Shown piece by piece: positions 48,137 to 56,968 of a stretch of 64,000 nt of DNA. The notes below the pieces were generated by a model. The model saw only the letters and a list, made by a program, of their open reading frames with translations, searched no databases and was not told the origin of the DNA. Source of the DNA: Polyangium spumosum (lineage in GTDB: Bacteria > Myxococcota_A > Polyangia > Polyangiales > Polyangiaceae); NCBI RefSeq assembly GCF_009649845.1, contig NZ_WJIE01000004.1, positions 744,001 through 808,000 on the forward strand, written 5' to 3'. The translations under genes and the position numbers were made by a program. Each line of letters begins with the position of its first letter. The first letter of the stretch is position 1.

Positions 48137-48258
48137 TCCGTTCCTTTCCCCTGATGGACCATGATCCCGAGGAAGACCGCAGGCTCGCTCACCGGCGCGG
48201 GGGGCGCGGAGGCTGTCAAGGAGATTCGTAGGGGCGGGCCCTGGGGTCGTCCACGGAC

Positions 48259-48275
48259 AGGGTAGGTCCTACCCT
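48259..48275. promoter_or_regulatory. perfect palindrome upstream of toxin gene
   Basis: AGGGTAGG, a single T, then CCTACCCT form a perfect 8-bp inverted repeat. It lies 122 bp before the start of the lipoprotein toxin gene and could be an operator or a small hairpin. Confidence 0.4.
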
Positions 48276-48397
48276 CCCCCATAGGGGTTGCGCGTTCGCC
48301 GGGCGATCCGGCACAAGGATCGCCAGGAACAACGCAGGCCCGCGCACGGCGCCACGGGGGTGGCTTGGTGTGGCCTGCCCGAACGAAGGGGGCCGTC

Positions 48398-49648
48398 ATG
48401 GCCTCGATTGTATCGATCCGCCTGCGGGGCGTGCTGCTCGCCGCGCTCGTCGTGCTCTTGCTCGTCATGACCGGGTGCGCCCCGTCGCGCGACCCGATCA
48501 TGGCCCGGGTCTTCGAGGCGCCGAACGTCATTCACGTCTGCGTGCGTCCGCCGAACGTGCCGAAGAATCAGGCTTCCTGGGCGCTCACCGCCAGCGGCAG
48601 TCCCCTCACCGCGCCCTCGGACGTGGACATCGCGAGGCGAAATGGCCTCGCGGTGTACGTCTTCGACCCGAATGCCCCTCCCCGGAGCGCGAAGCTCTTG
48701 CCGATTCCGCATCATCGGCTCGAATGCCCGGCGCCGCCGAAGCCTCGTGTCGTCGTGGCGAAGGTGGAGGGTGAGGGCGAGAAGAAGAAAGAGGAGACCA
48801 AAAAGGCCGAGCCCTCGAAGCCGAAGCCGCGGCCGATTGCGAAGCGGATCGAGCGGTGTCCCGAGGCGGGGCAGGCGCGGCGGCGCGGCGGCACGGGCCC
48901 CCGTACCTGCACGAGGGTCCTCATCAAGCGGCCCAGCCCGGAGCCCGTCGTCGTCGCGGAGAGCCGGCCGCGCCCGGTCGAGCCGCCCCTGCCAAAGCAT
49001 CCGAGCGAGATAGACCCGGGTGAAGTAAGGGTATATGAGACCTGGAGGTTGCCGCCGGAGGACGCGGCGCTGCTCGACCGAGCCTACGAGTGCGCCCAGG
49101 GAGTTTGCCATGCCCGGCACAAGAACTTCACGCCGAACGCGGGGAAGCCCGCCGGGAAGCACCATGGGCAATCGTTGGCGACGGCGAGCGGGAGCGTCGG
49201 GGGAGCGAAAATACCCCGGCCCGTGCGAACCACGACCGTCAAGACGAGGACGAAGACGGTCGCGAAGCCGAATGGTGGGGCGCGGGGCGAGGGGTCACCG
49301 GCGAATGCGGGCGCGGCGGCGAATGGGAAGAAGGTGCCGAATCCGGACGGCAAGAAGGGCGGGAAGGCGCATCAAGACAAGGTGCGGGAGGTCGAGAAGG
49401 ACATCGAGAAGCGCAACCTCAAGCCGAAGACGGAGTATCCCGTCGACACCCCGGGCGGCGAGAAAAAGAGGCGCTACGTGGACGTCGCCGGGCTTGACAA
49501 GAAAACGGAGCAGCCTGTGGAGTTCCACCAGGTCGGAAAACAAACCAAGGACGGTCGGCCGGTGTCGCGTGAACGGAAGCCGCTCGACGAAGTGGAGCGC
49601 GCGAGTGGCCTGCGGCCGAAGTTTCACCCCTACAACAAGGAGAAGTGA
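48398..49648 (+). CDS. lipoprotein toxin with C-terminal nuclease-like domain (SitA-like)
   Basis: The protein has 416 residues; AAGGGGG precedes the ATG at 48398. A type II signal peptide ends in the lipobox LVMTGC. A long Pro/Lys/Arg-rich low-complexity spacer (about 110-310) follows. The C-terminal domain is 319-416 and has HQDKVREVEKDI, TPGGEKKRRYVDV, VEFHQVGKQT and SRERKPLDEV. D362, E375, Q378 and K381 are candidates for a PD-(D/E)XK-type nuclease site. Domain order and an adjacent immunity gene match SitA lipoprotein toxins of myxobacteria, delivered to kin by outer-membrane exchange. The nuclease activity is inferred. Confidence 0.75.
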   Translation: MASIVSIRLRGVLLAALVVLLLVMTGCAPSRDPIMARVFEAPNVIHVCVRPPNVPKNQASWALTASGSPLTAPSDVDIARRNGLAVYVFDPNAPPRSAKLLPIPHHRLECPAPPKPRVVVAKVEGEGEKKKEETKKAEPSKPKPRPIAKRIERCPEAGQARRRGGTGPRTCTRVLIKRPSPEPVVVAESRPRPVEPPLPKHPSEIDPGEVRVYETWRLPPEDAALLDRAYECAQGVCHARHKNFTPNAGKPAGKHHGQSLATASGSVGGAKIPRPVRTTTVKTRTKTVAKPNGGARGEGSPANAGAAANGKKVPNPDGKKGGKAHQDKVREVEKDIEKRNLKPKTEYPVDTPGGEKKRRYVDVAGLDKKTEQPVEFHQVGKQTKDGRPVSRERKPLDEVERASGLRPKFHPYNKEK

Positions 49649-50163
49649 CGAACACCATGGGACACCAGTCAGGCTTCTACCTCACGCCCAAGGACAAGGC
49701 GGACCTCGAGCAGAGGCTTCGGGAAAAGACGGACTTCATCATCCTTCTCGATGAGTCCCCCACGGCGTCGCCTCGTGTCGTGGACTCGCTGAACTTCTCC
49801 GAGCCCGACAACCCGTGGTGGAGCAAGTACCTCGCGCGGCCCGAGGACCTCGACAAGATCACGACGCGCCACGTGAAAACGCAGGGGTATTGGACTGTGG
49901 AGTACCTGTTTTCGCCCGTGCTCGAGTTCAGCGGCTGCTTCTTCGATGGAAAGATCCTGCGGAGGGGACGCGTGTACTACGTCGACGGGTTTTATGGTCC
50001 GGACGGCGGCTGGGTGGAGAAGAGCGAGGCGTTCCGGAAGTGGGCCAGGATGGTGCATACGACCATCAAGAAGTCGTTGAAGCGCCGTGATTCGCAGTAT
50101 GTCGAATACATCGGCGCGGACGCCCAGGCGTGGGTCGACGCCGGAGGACAGCTCGTCAACTGA
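49645..50163 (+). CDS. probable cognate immunity protein
   Basis: This 172-residue soluble protein is encoded directly after the toxin gene. The GTG at 49645 overlaps the toxin TGA (GTGA); an ATG at 49657 is possible. There is no signal peptide. Segments include FYLTPKDKADLEQRL, CFFDGKILRRGRVYYVDGFY and SEAFRKWARMV. I recall similar proteins beside toxins in Myxococcus and Corallococcus, where they are taken to protect the producer. The role rests on position and this resemblance. Confidence 0.7.
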   Translation: MTNTMGHQSGFYLTPKDKADLEQRLREKTDFIILLDESPTASPRVVDSLNFSEPDNPWWSKYLARPEDLDKITTRHVKTQGYWTVEYLFSPVLEFSGCFFDGKILRRGRVYYVDGFYGPDGGWVEKSEAFRKWARMVHTTIKKSLKRRDSQYVEYIGADAQAWVDAGGQLVN

Positions 50164-50352
50164 CGTGGGCAGCCTGTAAACGGAGCCCCGGCGCATCGTC
50201 GGGTCGAGCCGCACGCCCCTTCCCACGCCCGCCTCCGCCGCCGCAGTACCGCCCTCCAAGCCAGGACCCCCGAAGGAGGGCTGCGCCCCATGAGCAGAAC
50301 AGAGCACCGATTAGGGGATAACTACAAGAAAAACCATCCGTAGGAGAGCATC

Positions 50353-50685
50353 GTGGCAACGGAAGAGATCTTCGAGAGCTGTGTTCGGTCCGCAGGCGAT
50401 CTTGCAGGCGTGTTCGAGTACAACGGGGAGACTGGCTACTTCTACCTTTACGCGACGGGGGCTGCTGGCGAAGCACGTGTGCTCGATGCCATTCATGTTG
50501 TATCCGGCGAGGTCAGCTTCACGGCATCGGATATCGCGATCGAGTGGGAGCAGGGCGAGACACGCGTTGGTCTATTCATTCGTGGCCAACTGCGAGCGTC
50601 GTTCGACGCCACGAACATGACCAAGCTGGGCGAAACTCCTCGCAAAGAGCCGCAGCGCGCGACGCCGAAGAAGAGGAGCAAGTGA
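50353..50685 (+). CDS. DUF2251-like protein, possible orphan immunity factor
   Basis: This 110-residue soluble protein with a GTG start has AGGAG 7 bases upstream. Segments such as VFEYNGETGYFYLYA and VLDAIHVV resemble DUF2251 as I remember it. The tail is basic (KEPQRATPKKRSK). It follows the immunity gene after 190 bp and precedes the toxin-gene ghost, which suggests it was the immunity gene of a lost toxin. Confidence 0.65.
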   Translation: MATEEIFESCVRSAGDLAGVFEYNGETGYFYLYATGAAGEARVLDAIHVVSGEVSFTASDIAIEWEQGETRVGLFIRGQLRASFDATNMTKLGETPRKEPQRATPKKRSK

Positions 50686-50728
50686 AACCGCTTCAAGCGG
50701 AGGACGAGGGGAACATCCGCCACACCGC

Positions 50729-50788
50729 CGTCCGCCGAACGTGCCGAAGTCGCAGGCTTCCTGGGCGATCACCGCCAGCGGCAGTCCC
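50729..50788 (+). pseudogene. 60-bp fragment duplicated from toxin gene
   Basis: This stretch matches 48545-48604 in the toxin gene (about residues 50-69) with four mismatches in 60 bp: three adjacent at the AAT/TCG triplet and one C/A. It still reads RPPNVPKSQASWAITASGSP but has no start or continuation. It lies between the DUF2251-like gene and the symporter gene and is a remnant of another toxin-gene copy. Confidence 0.8.
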
Positions 50789-50811
50789 CACCTGCTAACC
50801 TCCGCGCTCCC

Positions 50812-52215
50812 GTGCCTCCCCATCGCCTCCCCATCGCCCTCGCCGTCGCGGGTTACCTCCTCGCCCTCCTGCTCGCCGGCACCTTCGTCTCCCGGCGCTC
50901 CGGGGGCTTCTCCGGCTACGTCACGGGCGGCGGCAAGATCCCCGCGTGGATGCTCGCCCTCTCCTTCATGGCGAACTTCGTCAGCTCGAACTCCTTCGTC
51001 GGACATGCCGGCAAGAGCTACCAGGTCGGCCTCGGCTGGTGTGTCGTCGGTGGCTTCCTCGTCGTCGCCTGCGCCCTCTCCTTCCACCTCTTCGCCCCTC
51101 GTTTCGCCGAATTCGGACGCACGAACGGCGCCCTCACGCTCCCCGACTTCTTCGAGCGCCGCTTCGGATCCCGCCCGCTCGCCGTCTTCGTCCAGTGGAT
51201 CGTCGTCGCCACGACCCTGCTCTACGTCCTCGCCGTCCTGCGCGGCACCGCCCTCGTCGTCGCCTCCGGCCTCGGCCTCTCCTATTCCGCTTCGCTGTGC
51301 GCCGTGTACGGCGTCACCCTCGTGTATTGCCTGCTCGGCGGGTTCTGGGCCGACGTGCTCACGGACGTCGTGCAATCGTTCGTCTTGCTCGCCGGCGCGG
51401 GCCTGCTCTTCGTCGCCGTCCTCTTCGCCGCGCCCGCGCCTGCGGCGCCCGCGCCTCCGCCGCTCCGCCCGCTCTCCGTCGCGGAGCTCGTCGCGGTGGG
51501 CCTCTCCGGCGCCGTCAAGCTCGTCGCCGATCCCAAGCAGGTCATGGTCTTTTATGCCTTCGGCGACGCCACGCGGGCCCGCCGCTTCCGGCATTTTGCA
51601 CCGCTCTTGCTCCTCGTCGTCCTCGGTTGCCTCTTCCCGATTGGTTACCTCGCGCGGACGCTCTTGCCCCTCGTGCGGGACGCCGACGAGGTCGTCCCTC
51701 GCCTCGTCTTCGAGCGAGGCCTGCTCGGCTCGGCCTTCGGATCCGTCTTCCTCGTCGCGCTGCTCGCCGCCTCGATGTCCTCGCTCGACTCGGCCCTGCT
51801 CGTCGTCGCCTCTTGCCTCGAAAAACACGTCGTCGCCCCGCTCGCTCGTCGCGAGCCGAGCGAGCGCCACACGCGCCTGATCCTCTTCCTCGTCGCGACC
51901 CTCGTCCTCGCGCTCTCCTTTCGCCCGCTCGGCGACATCGTCTCCCTCTCCACCCTCGCGGGCGCGCTGCTCGGCGCCTCGCTCTTGCCCCTCCTTTGCG
52001 TGGGCCTCTTCGGGCCGCCGATCCCGCCGCGTGTCGCCCTTTGGTCCCTCACGCTCGGCCTCGTGGGGGCCCTCGCCGGCAAGCTCGCGCCACGCGCGCT
52101 CGGCCTGCGTTCGCCCTGGCTGCAGGACATCTTCGTGGGCCTGCTCCTCGCGACCTTGCCCCTCGCCGTCCATGGGCTCTTCGACCGCCGCCGCCCCGCT
52201 TCCGTTTCCACCTGA
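50812..52215 (+). CDS. sodium:solute symporter family protein
   Basis: This 467-residue membrane protein with a GTG start has about 12-13 hydrophobic helices. SSS-family segments include GYVTGGGKIPAWMLALSFMA near the N-terminus, SFVGHAGKSYQVGLGW, and LLAASMSSLDSALLVVAS, which carries the conserved sodium-site serines of helix 8. It probably uses the sodium gradient to import a small solute, possibly a sugar, amino acid or pantothenate-like compound. It follows the toxin ghost without a regulatory gene. Confidence 0.88.
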   Translation: MPPHRLPIALAVAGYLLALLLAGTFVSRRSGGFSGYVTGGGKIPAWMLALSFMANFVSSNSFVGHAGKSYQVGLGWCVVGGFLVVACALSFHLFAPRFAEFGRTNGALTLPDFFERRFGSRPLAVFVQWIVVATTLLYVLAVLRGTALVVASGLGLSYSASLCAVYGVTLVYCLLGGFWADVLTDVVQSFVLLAGAGLLFVAVLFAAPAPAAPAPPPLRPLSVAELVAVGLSGAVKLVADPKQVMVFYAFGDATRARRFRHFAPLLLLVVLGCLFPIGYLARTLLPLVRDADEVVPRLVFERGLLGSAFGSVFLVALLAASMSSLDSALLVVASCLEKHVVAPLARREPSERHTRLILFLVATLVLALSFRPLGDIVSLSTLAGALLGASLLPLLCVGLFGPPIPPRVALWSLTLGLVGALAGKLAPRALGLRSPWLQDIFVGLLLATLPLAVHGLFDRRRPASVST

Positions 52216-52367
52216 AGGCGCTCCGGCCACGACGCACCGGGGCGTGGCCCGGACGTACGAGGACGGCGAAATTCAAGAAATGGCCCCGATCCGCCGTGGA
52301 GTTTCCACATTCTGCGGGTCAGACTCCTCCCTGGAACACGTGACTTCTTTTCTTCCGGGGGGCTTGC

Positions 52368-52805
52368 ATGGACACGAATCGAGTATTCGTGCGGATGGCG
52401 GCGCTCGTGGCCTGGGCAGGGCTCGCCGCATGTGGTGATCTGGAGAGGATCGAGCAGCGGACGGGCCGCGGCATTCCCGAGCTCACCACGAGCTCCGACG
52501 GCAGCGTCGGCGCCGCGGCGGTGGGACCCGGGGGCGCCTTCGGAATGGGCGGCGCCGGAGGGGCGGAGCCAGGTGATGGCGGCGCTGCAGGCGCCGGCGG
52601 TGGCGGCGGCGGAAGCGGCGGCGGCGGCGGCGGAAGCGGCGGCGGAAGCGGCGGCGGCGGCGGCGGAAGCGGCGGCGAAAGCGGCGGCGGCGGCGGCGGT
52701 GGCCGCGGCGGAAGCGGCGGTGGCGGCGGCGCCGGTGGAATCGACGTTGCGCAACCTGAGCGAATCGCCCCGCGCGATCTGCGCAAGCGCCTCTTGCACA
52801 AATAG
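52368..52805 (+). CDS. Gly/Ser-rich lipoprotein, possibly truncated
   Basis: This 145-residue protein has GGGGGG 5 bases upstream of the ATG. The lipobox LAAC (C22) follows a short signal peptide. Residues about 75-125 are almost only Gly and Ser, encoded by repeats of GGCGGCGGCGGAAGC. The last 22 residues (GIDVAQPERIAPRDL...) are charged and short. Proteins with this linker normally carry a folded domain after it, so a frameshift in the repeat may have cut the gene. Confidence 0.6.
   Translation: MDTNRVFVRMAALVAWAGLAACGDLERIEQRTGRGIPELTTSSDGSVGAAAVGPGGAFGMGGAGGAEPGDGGAAGAGGGGGGSGGGGGGSGGGSGGGGGGSGGESGGGGGGGRGGSGGGGGAGGIDVAQPERIAPRDLRKRLLHK
52600..52735. repeat. GGC/GGAAGC microsatellite
   Basis: Repeated GGCGGC and GGAAGC units encode the Gly/Ser linker of the lipoprotein. 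The pattern is prone to slippage. Confidence 0.7.
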
Positions 52806-52934
52806 CGCGACGAAAAACACGCGGCGCCTCGAACCTCCTTATATGCATGCGCCCGGTTCGTCCTCGCGCCTGCCTGGCACGCTCGCTGCTCATGCGCCCT
52901 CCGGGCCCGCGGGGCGGGCTCGAGGGAGGTCCAC

Positions 52935-55900
52935 GTGAGACGGCCGAATCGAGTATTTCTCCTCTGCGCGCCGGCCCTCGCCACGGCGATCGTCTGCTTT
53001 GGCAGCGATGCGCTCGCGCAGGGCAACGCCACCATTTCGGGCAAGGTCATCAACGCCGCGACGAACCAGCCGGTCCCCGACGTCGTCGTCACGGCCACCT
53101 CGCCCGCGCTCCAGGGCGAAGAGATCGCCGTGACGGACAAGGCAGGCAATTACCGCCTCTCGAGCCTGCCACCCGGCGACGCGTACGTCATTCGCGCCGA
53201 CGCCGGCACCGCCTATCGACCTTATGCCTCCAGGCCCTTCACGCTCCGCGCCGGCGGCGCGGCCCTCGTCCAGATCCAGATCCTCCCCGACGTCGTCGAC
53301 GACAGCGTCGAGATCCTCGTGGAAGTCGCCGCGCCGACCATCGATTACACGACCGGCGTCAAGACCAGCGTCGGGCCCGAGTTCACCCGGCGCGTCCCGA
53401 CGAACCCGCCGACGGGCAAAGGCGGCGCGACCCGCTCCTTCGAGGGCCTCGCCACCATCGCCCCCGGCACCTTCACCGACACCTACGGCGTCTCCGTCAA
53501 TGGCACGACCTCGCCCGAGAACGGCTTCGTCATCGACGGCCTCTCCGCCAACGACGCCGCCTTCGGTATCCTCGGCACCCCGCTCTCCAGCGAGTTCGTC
53601 CGCGAGGTCAACGTCATCACGGCCGGTTATCTGCCCGAATACGGCCGCTCGATCGGCGGCGTCATGGATGTCGTCACGAAGAGCGGCTCGAACGAGTTCC
53701 ACGGCTCCTTCTTCAGCGCCATCACCCCCGGCGCGCTCGAGGGCGAGCGCAACATCATCCCTCGCCAGGGCAGCACCATCCAGACCAACCCGAGCCTCGC
53801 GACCATCCAGGACATCGGCTTCGAGCTCGGCGGCCCCATCCTGCGCGACAAACTCTGGTTCTTCACCGGCATGAGCCTCGCCATTCAGAAGACGCGCCTC
53901 GACCGCACCCTGAACAAGCTCCTCTACGTCGAGAACCAGGACGGCACGCCGGTGCTCGACGACATGGGAAACCCCACGCCGATCCTCGATCCCAAGACCG
54001 GCTTCCAGCGCACCGAGCTCCTGCCGGGGACGAGCGCCACGCGATTCGCCACGAGCCGCACGTATCAATACATCGGCAAGCTCACGTGGAAGGCGAGCCA
54101 GGATCATACCGTCTCGCTCTCGGTCTTCGGCGTACCCCAGACGTCCGGCGGCAACGGCGATTATCCGTTCAACCTGCAGACCGGCGGCGCGGGGGTGAAC
54201 ATCACCGGGCCTTATTCGGCGTTCGGCGGGATCAGCGAGGCATTCACGAACAACGTGGTCCTGAAGACGTCGTCGTCCTTCGCCGACAAGAAGTACCTGC
54301 TCGACACCACGATCGGCTGGGTCCACGGCTCGCTCGTGGAGGCGGCCGCCGACGGCAGCGGCGTCGCGGACATCGGCACGCCGGGCACGATGGCGAACAT
54401 CCCGAGCGTCGCCTGGCGCAAGTCCACCGGCGGGCGTTACCCGATCACCGAATTCGAGACCCTCCCCGCGGCCGCGCTGGCCATGTGCGCGCCCGGCGGC
54501 GACCAGGAGATCGCGTCGCTTTATTGCCCCGTCGTCAACTACTTCACGGGCGGACCCGGCATCCTGCGCAGGGCCACCCAGAACCGCGTCCAGGGCCGCG
54601 CCATCTTCACGGCGATCGGCAACCTCCTCGGCCAGCACATCCTCAAGGCCGGCGTCGATTTCGAGTTCCTCGACTACACGAGCGCCCGCGGCATGAGCGG
54701 CGGCAACGCGTTCCGGGAGTCCGCGGACGGCTCCTATTTCCTGGACGCGCGCCGGTTCGGCTTCCTCGCGGGCCCCGACCGGCCCGTCTTCCTGAACTCG
54801 TTCTCCACCACCTCGCAGTCCATCACCGTCGGCGGGTTCATCCAGGATAGCTGGAACATCATGGATCGCGTGACCCTGAACCTCGGCGTCCGCTACGACG
54901 CGCAGGTCGTCACGGGCAATGACGGTCGTATCGGCATGACCCTGCCGAACCAGTGGTCGCCCCGCGTCGGCGTGATCTGGGATCCGACCCGGAAGGGCCG
55001 CGCCAAGGTCTTCGGCAATTTCGCGCGGTTCTACCAGGCCATCACCCTGAACCTCGTCGACCGCTCCTTCCCCGGCGAGCTCCAGGTCTACTCCCTCCGG
55101 GGCGCGAGCGCCTGCGACCCGCGAAACCCCCAGCATGTCAGCGGCGCCTGCGACGACCCGCAGAACCTCGTCACGATCAACGGGAGCACGGATCCCAACC
55201 GCAAATTCGGCGCTGCCGGCTCCGATCGTGTGCCCGTGGATCCGGACATCAAGCCTCAGTCCTCCGATCAGTTCGTCATCGGAGGCGAATACGAGCTCTT
55301 CACCGGCGCGCGTCTCGGCGGCGCTTACACGCACCAGTCGCTCAACTACGCGGTCGAGGACATGAGCCGCGACGAGGCGAACACCTACTTCATCGGCAAC
55401 CCGGGCCACGGCATCGCCAAGGACTTCCCCGAGGCCGTCCGCGATTACGACTCGTTCATGATCTTCTTCGAGAAGGCGTTCGCGAACCGCTGGCTCGCGC
55501 AGGCGAGTTACACCGCGTCTTACCTCCGCGGCAACCTCGCCGGCCTCTTTCGGCCCGAGACCCAGCAGCTCGATCCGAACATCAACTCCGATTTCGACCT
55601 CATCTCGCTCCTGCCGAACCGCGAGGGCCCGCTCCCCGGCGACAGGACCCATTCCATCAAGGTCTTCGGCGCGAAGGAGTTCGTGCTCCCGGGCGACATC
55701 ACGGTGAGCGTCGGCGGCAGCTACACCGCCCGCTCGGGTACGCCCATCAACGTCCTCGGCGCGCACCCGCAATACCTCACGGGCGAGGTCTTCATCCTGC
55801 CGCGCGGCGAGGGCGGGCGGACGCCGTGGGTCCATTCGATCGACACGAACGTCACGGCGGGCCTGAAGCTCGGCAAGGACCAGGCCGTCACCTTCGGCGT

Positions 55901-56138
55901 CGATATCTTCAACCTCTTCAACTTCCAGGCCGTCACCGGCGTCGATTCGAATTACACGTTCGCCGACGTCCGGCCCATCGCCGGGGGAAAGACGTCCGAT
56001 CTCCCGGAGGCGCAGGGCAAGCTCGTGTACTGGGACGGCGAGCCGTTCCGGGACGTCGACAAGAACCCCAACTTCGGCAATCCCGCGGGCTTCCAGCTCC
56101 CGCGCCAGGTCCGCTTCAACGCCCGGGTGACCTTCTAA
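52935..56138 (+). CDS. Oar-like TonB-dependent receptor
   Basis: This 1067-residue protein with a GTG start has GGAGGT 4 bases before. The signal peptide ends in SDALAQ. Domain order: a carboxypeptidase-regulatory-like beta domain (about 28-115), a plug domain (about 130-260) with NGFVIDGLSAND, EYGRSIGGVMDVVTKSGSNEFHG, then a large C-terminal beta-barrel ending in RFNARVTF. Such Oar-type receptors take up or adhere to large ligands at the outer membrane, powered by TonB. The following lipoprotein gene lies 23 bp downstream, so the two may form a receptor pair. Confidence 0.93.
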   Translation: MRRPNRVFLLCAPALATAIVCFGSDALAQGNATISGKVINAATNQPVPDVVVTATSPALQGEEIAVTDKAGNYRLSSLPPGDAYVIRADAGTAYRPYASRPFTLRAGGAALVQIQILPDVVDDSVEILVEVAAPTIDYTTGVKTSVGPEFTRRVPTNPPTGKGGATRSFEGLATIAPGTFTDTYGVSVNGTTSPENGFVIDGLSANDAAFGILGTPLSSEFVREVNVITAGYLPEYGRSIGGVMDVVTKSGSNEFHGSFFSAITPGALEGERNIIPRQGSTIQTNPSLATIQDIGFELGGPILRDKLWFFTGMSLAIQKTRLDRTLNKLLYVENQDGTPVLDDMGNPTPILDPKTGFQRTELLPGTSATRFATSRTYQYIGKLTWKASQDHTVSLSVFGVPQTSGGNGDYPFNLQTGGAGVNITGPYSAFGGISEAFTNNVVLKTSSSFADKKYLLDTTIGWVHGSLVEAAADGSGVADIGTPGTMANIPSVAWRKSTGGRYPITEFETLPAAALAMCAPGGDQEIASLYCPVVNYFTGGPGILRRATQNRVQGRAIFTAIGNLLGQHILKAGVDFEFLDYTSARGMSGGNAFRESADGSYFLDARRFGFLAGPDRPVFLNSFSTTSQSITVGGFIQDSWNIMDRVTLNLGVRYDAQVVTGNDGRIGMTLPNQWSPRVGVIWDPTRKGRAKVFGNFARFYQAITLNLVDRSFPGELQVYSLRGASACDPRNPQHVSGACDDPQNLVTINGSTDPNRKFGAAGSDRVPVDPDIKPQSSDQFVIGGEYELFTGARLGGAYTHQSLNYAVEDMSRDEANTYFIGNPGHGIAKDFPEAVRDYDSFMIFFEKAFANRWLAQASYTASYLRGNLAGLFRPETQQLDPNINSDFDLISLLPNREGPLPGDRTHSIKVFGAKEFVLPGDITVSVGGSYTARSGTPINVLGAHPQYLTGEVFILPRGEGGRTPWVHSIDTNVTAGLKLGKDQAVTFGVDIFNLFNFQAVTGVDSNYTFADVRPIAGGKTSDLPEAQGKLVYWDGEPFRDVDKNPNFGNPAGFQLPRQVRFNARVTF

Positions 56139-56161
56139 CCGTGCCTACGAGGAGACGAACC

Positions 56162-56968
56162 ATGAAGAGAGGTCCTTCCTTCCTTGCTGCCGTGATCCTC
56201 GCGCTCGGCGCGGCGATGTTCGGCTCGGCTTCGTGCTCGCAGCCGCCGATCCAGTGCGTCGCCGGGCACGGGCCATTCATCGCGAAATACACGCTCGTAG
56301 AGGGGACGGGCACGTGCGCCGATCTCGTCGGCGAGGAGATCGGCGTCGCCACGTTCCTCGCGCCAAACGCCGATGGCACGGGCGCCGATTACGACGCACG
56401 TAGCATCGCGGTCCAATCCGACACGTTCGGCGGGCTCGTCCAGGAGCGCGAGGGCCTCGGGGCAGGGGAGGACGACCTGCCTTACGCGCTCGGCGCGTAC
56501 ACGACGAACCCCGACGAGCGTGATCTCTGCTTCGCCGGAGGCGCCGCCGGGACGGCCGCGCTCGCCCCCGCCGAGCTCGATTTGCCGGAGGCCGAGGTCA
56601 TGGACAGCATGGGGAACCCGATCACGTTACCCGCCCGCAGATTGCGACAAACCTGGGAGGACCTCTCCCTTTACGTCACCGCGGCCGCGCCGGGCACGCA
56701 GATGGTCGGCACGATGACGTACGAGGACCTCATCGAGGGCTGCTCGGCGACGTACACGTTCGTCGCGCTTTTCCCCGCGGTGCCATGCGCGAAGGCCGGC
56801 CCGGACGGCGAACCCACGAACGAGCCGGACGACGCGCTCTGCGATCCGGAGGGCAACGCCGCCGAGGGCCGCACCCCGTCCGGGATCAACCCCGATTACC
56901 GCGTGAAATGTGATCCCACGCTGCTTTATTGCGTGCTCGACGAGCCCCCGCGCGCCGCGCCCCGATGA
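56162..56968 (+). CDS. lipoprotein partner of TonB-dependent receptor
   Basis: This 268-residue protein has GAGGAG upstream of the ATG. A signal peptide with lipobox SASC is followed by a Cys-containing beta-rich domain (IQCVAGHGPFIAKYTLVEG, GEEIGVATFLAPN). I do not recognise a domain. The 23-bp spacing to the receptor gene suggests a surface lipoprotein helping the barrel, a common pairing in Polyangiales. The stop abuts that of the channel gene on the other strand. Confidence 0.85.
   Translation: MKRGPSFLAAVILALGAAMFGSASCSQPPIQCVAGHGPFIAKYTLVEGTGTCADLVGEEIGVATFLAPNADGTGADYDARSIAVQSDTFGGLVQEREGLGAGEDDLPYALGAYTTNPDERDLCFAGGAAGTAALAPAELDLPEAEVMDSMGNPITLPARRLRQTWEDLSLYVTAAAPGTQMVGTMTYEDLIEGCSATYTFVALFPAVPCAKAGPDGEPTNEPDDALCDPEGNAAEGRTPSGINPDYRVKCDPTLLYCVLDEPPRAAPR

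Noticed and set aside
47713-48231. Open frames on both strands across the 43-bp array, including repetitive peptides of the type GNVPRSFLP
   Set aside because: The repeat period of 43 bp shifts the frame at each unit, so the frames arise from the array and high GC rather than from a gene.
50741-51880. Plus frame joining the toxin ghost to the symporter region
   Set aside because: It runs out of frame with the symporter, whose helices are all read from the GTG at 50812.
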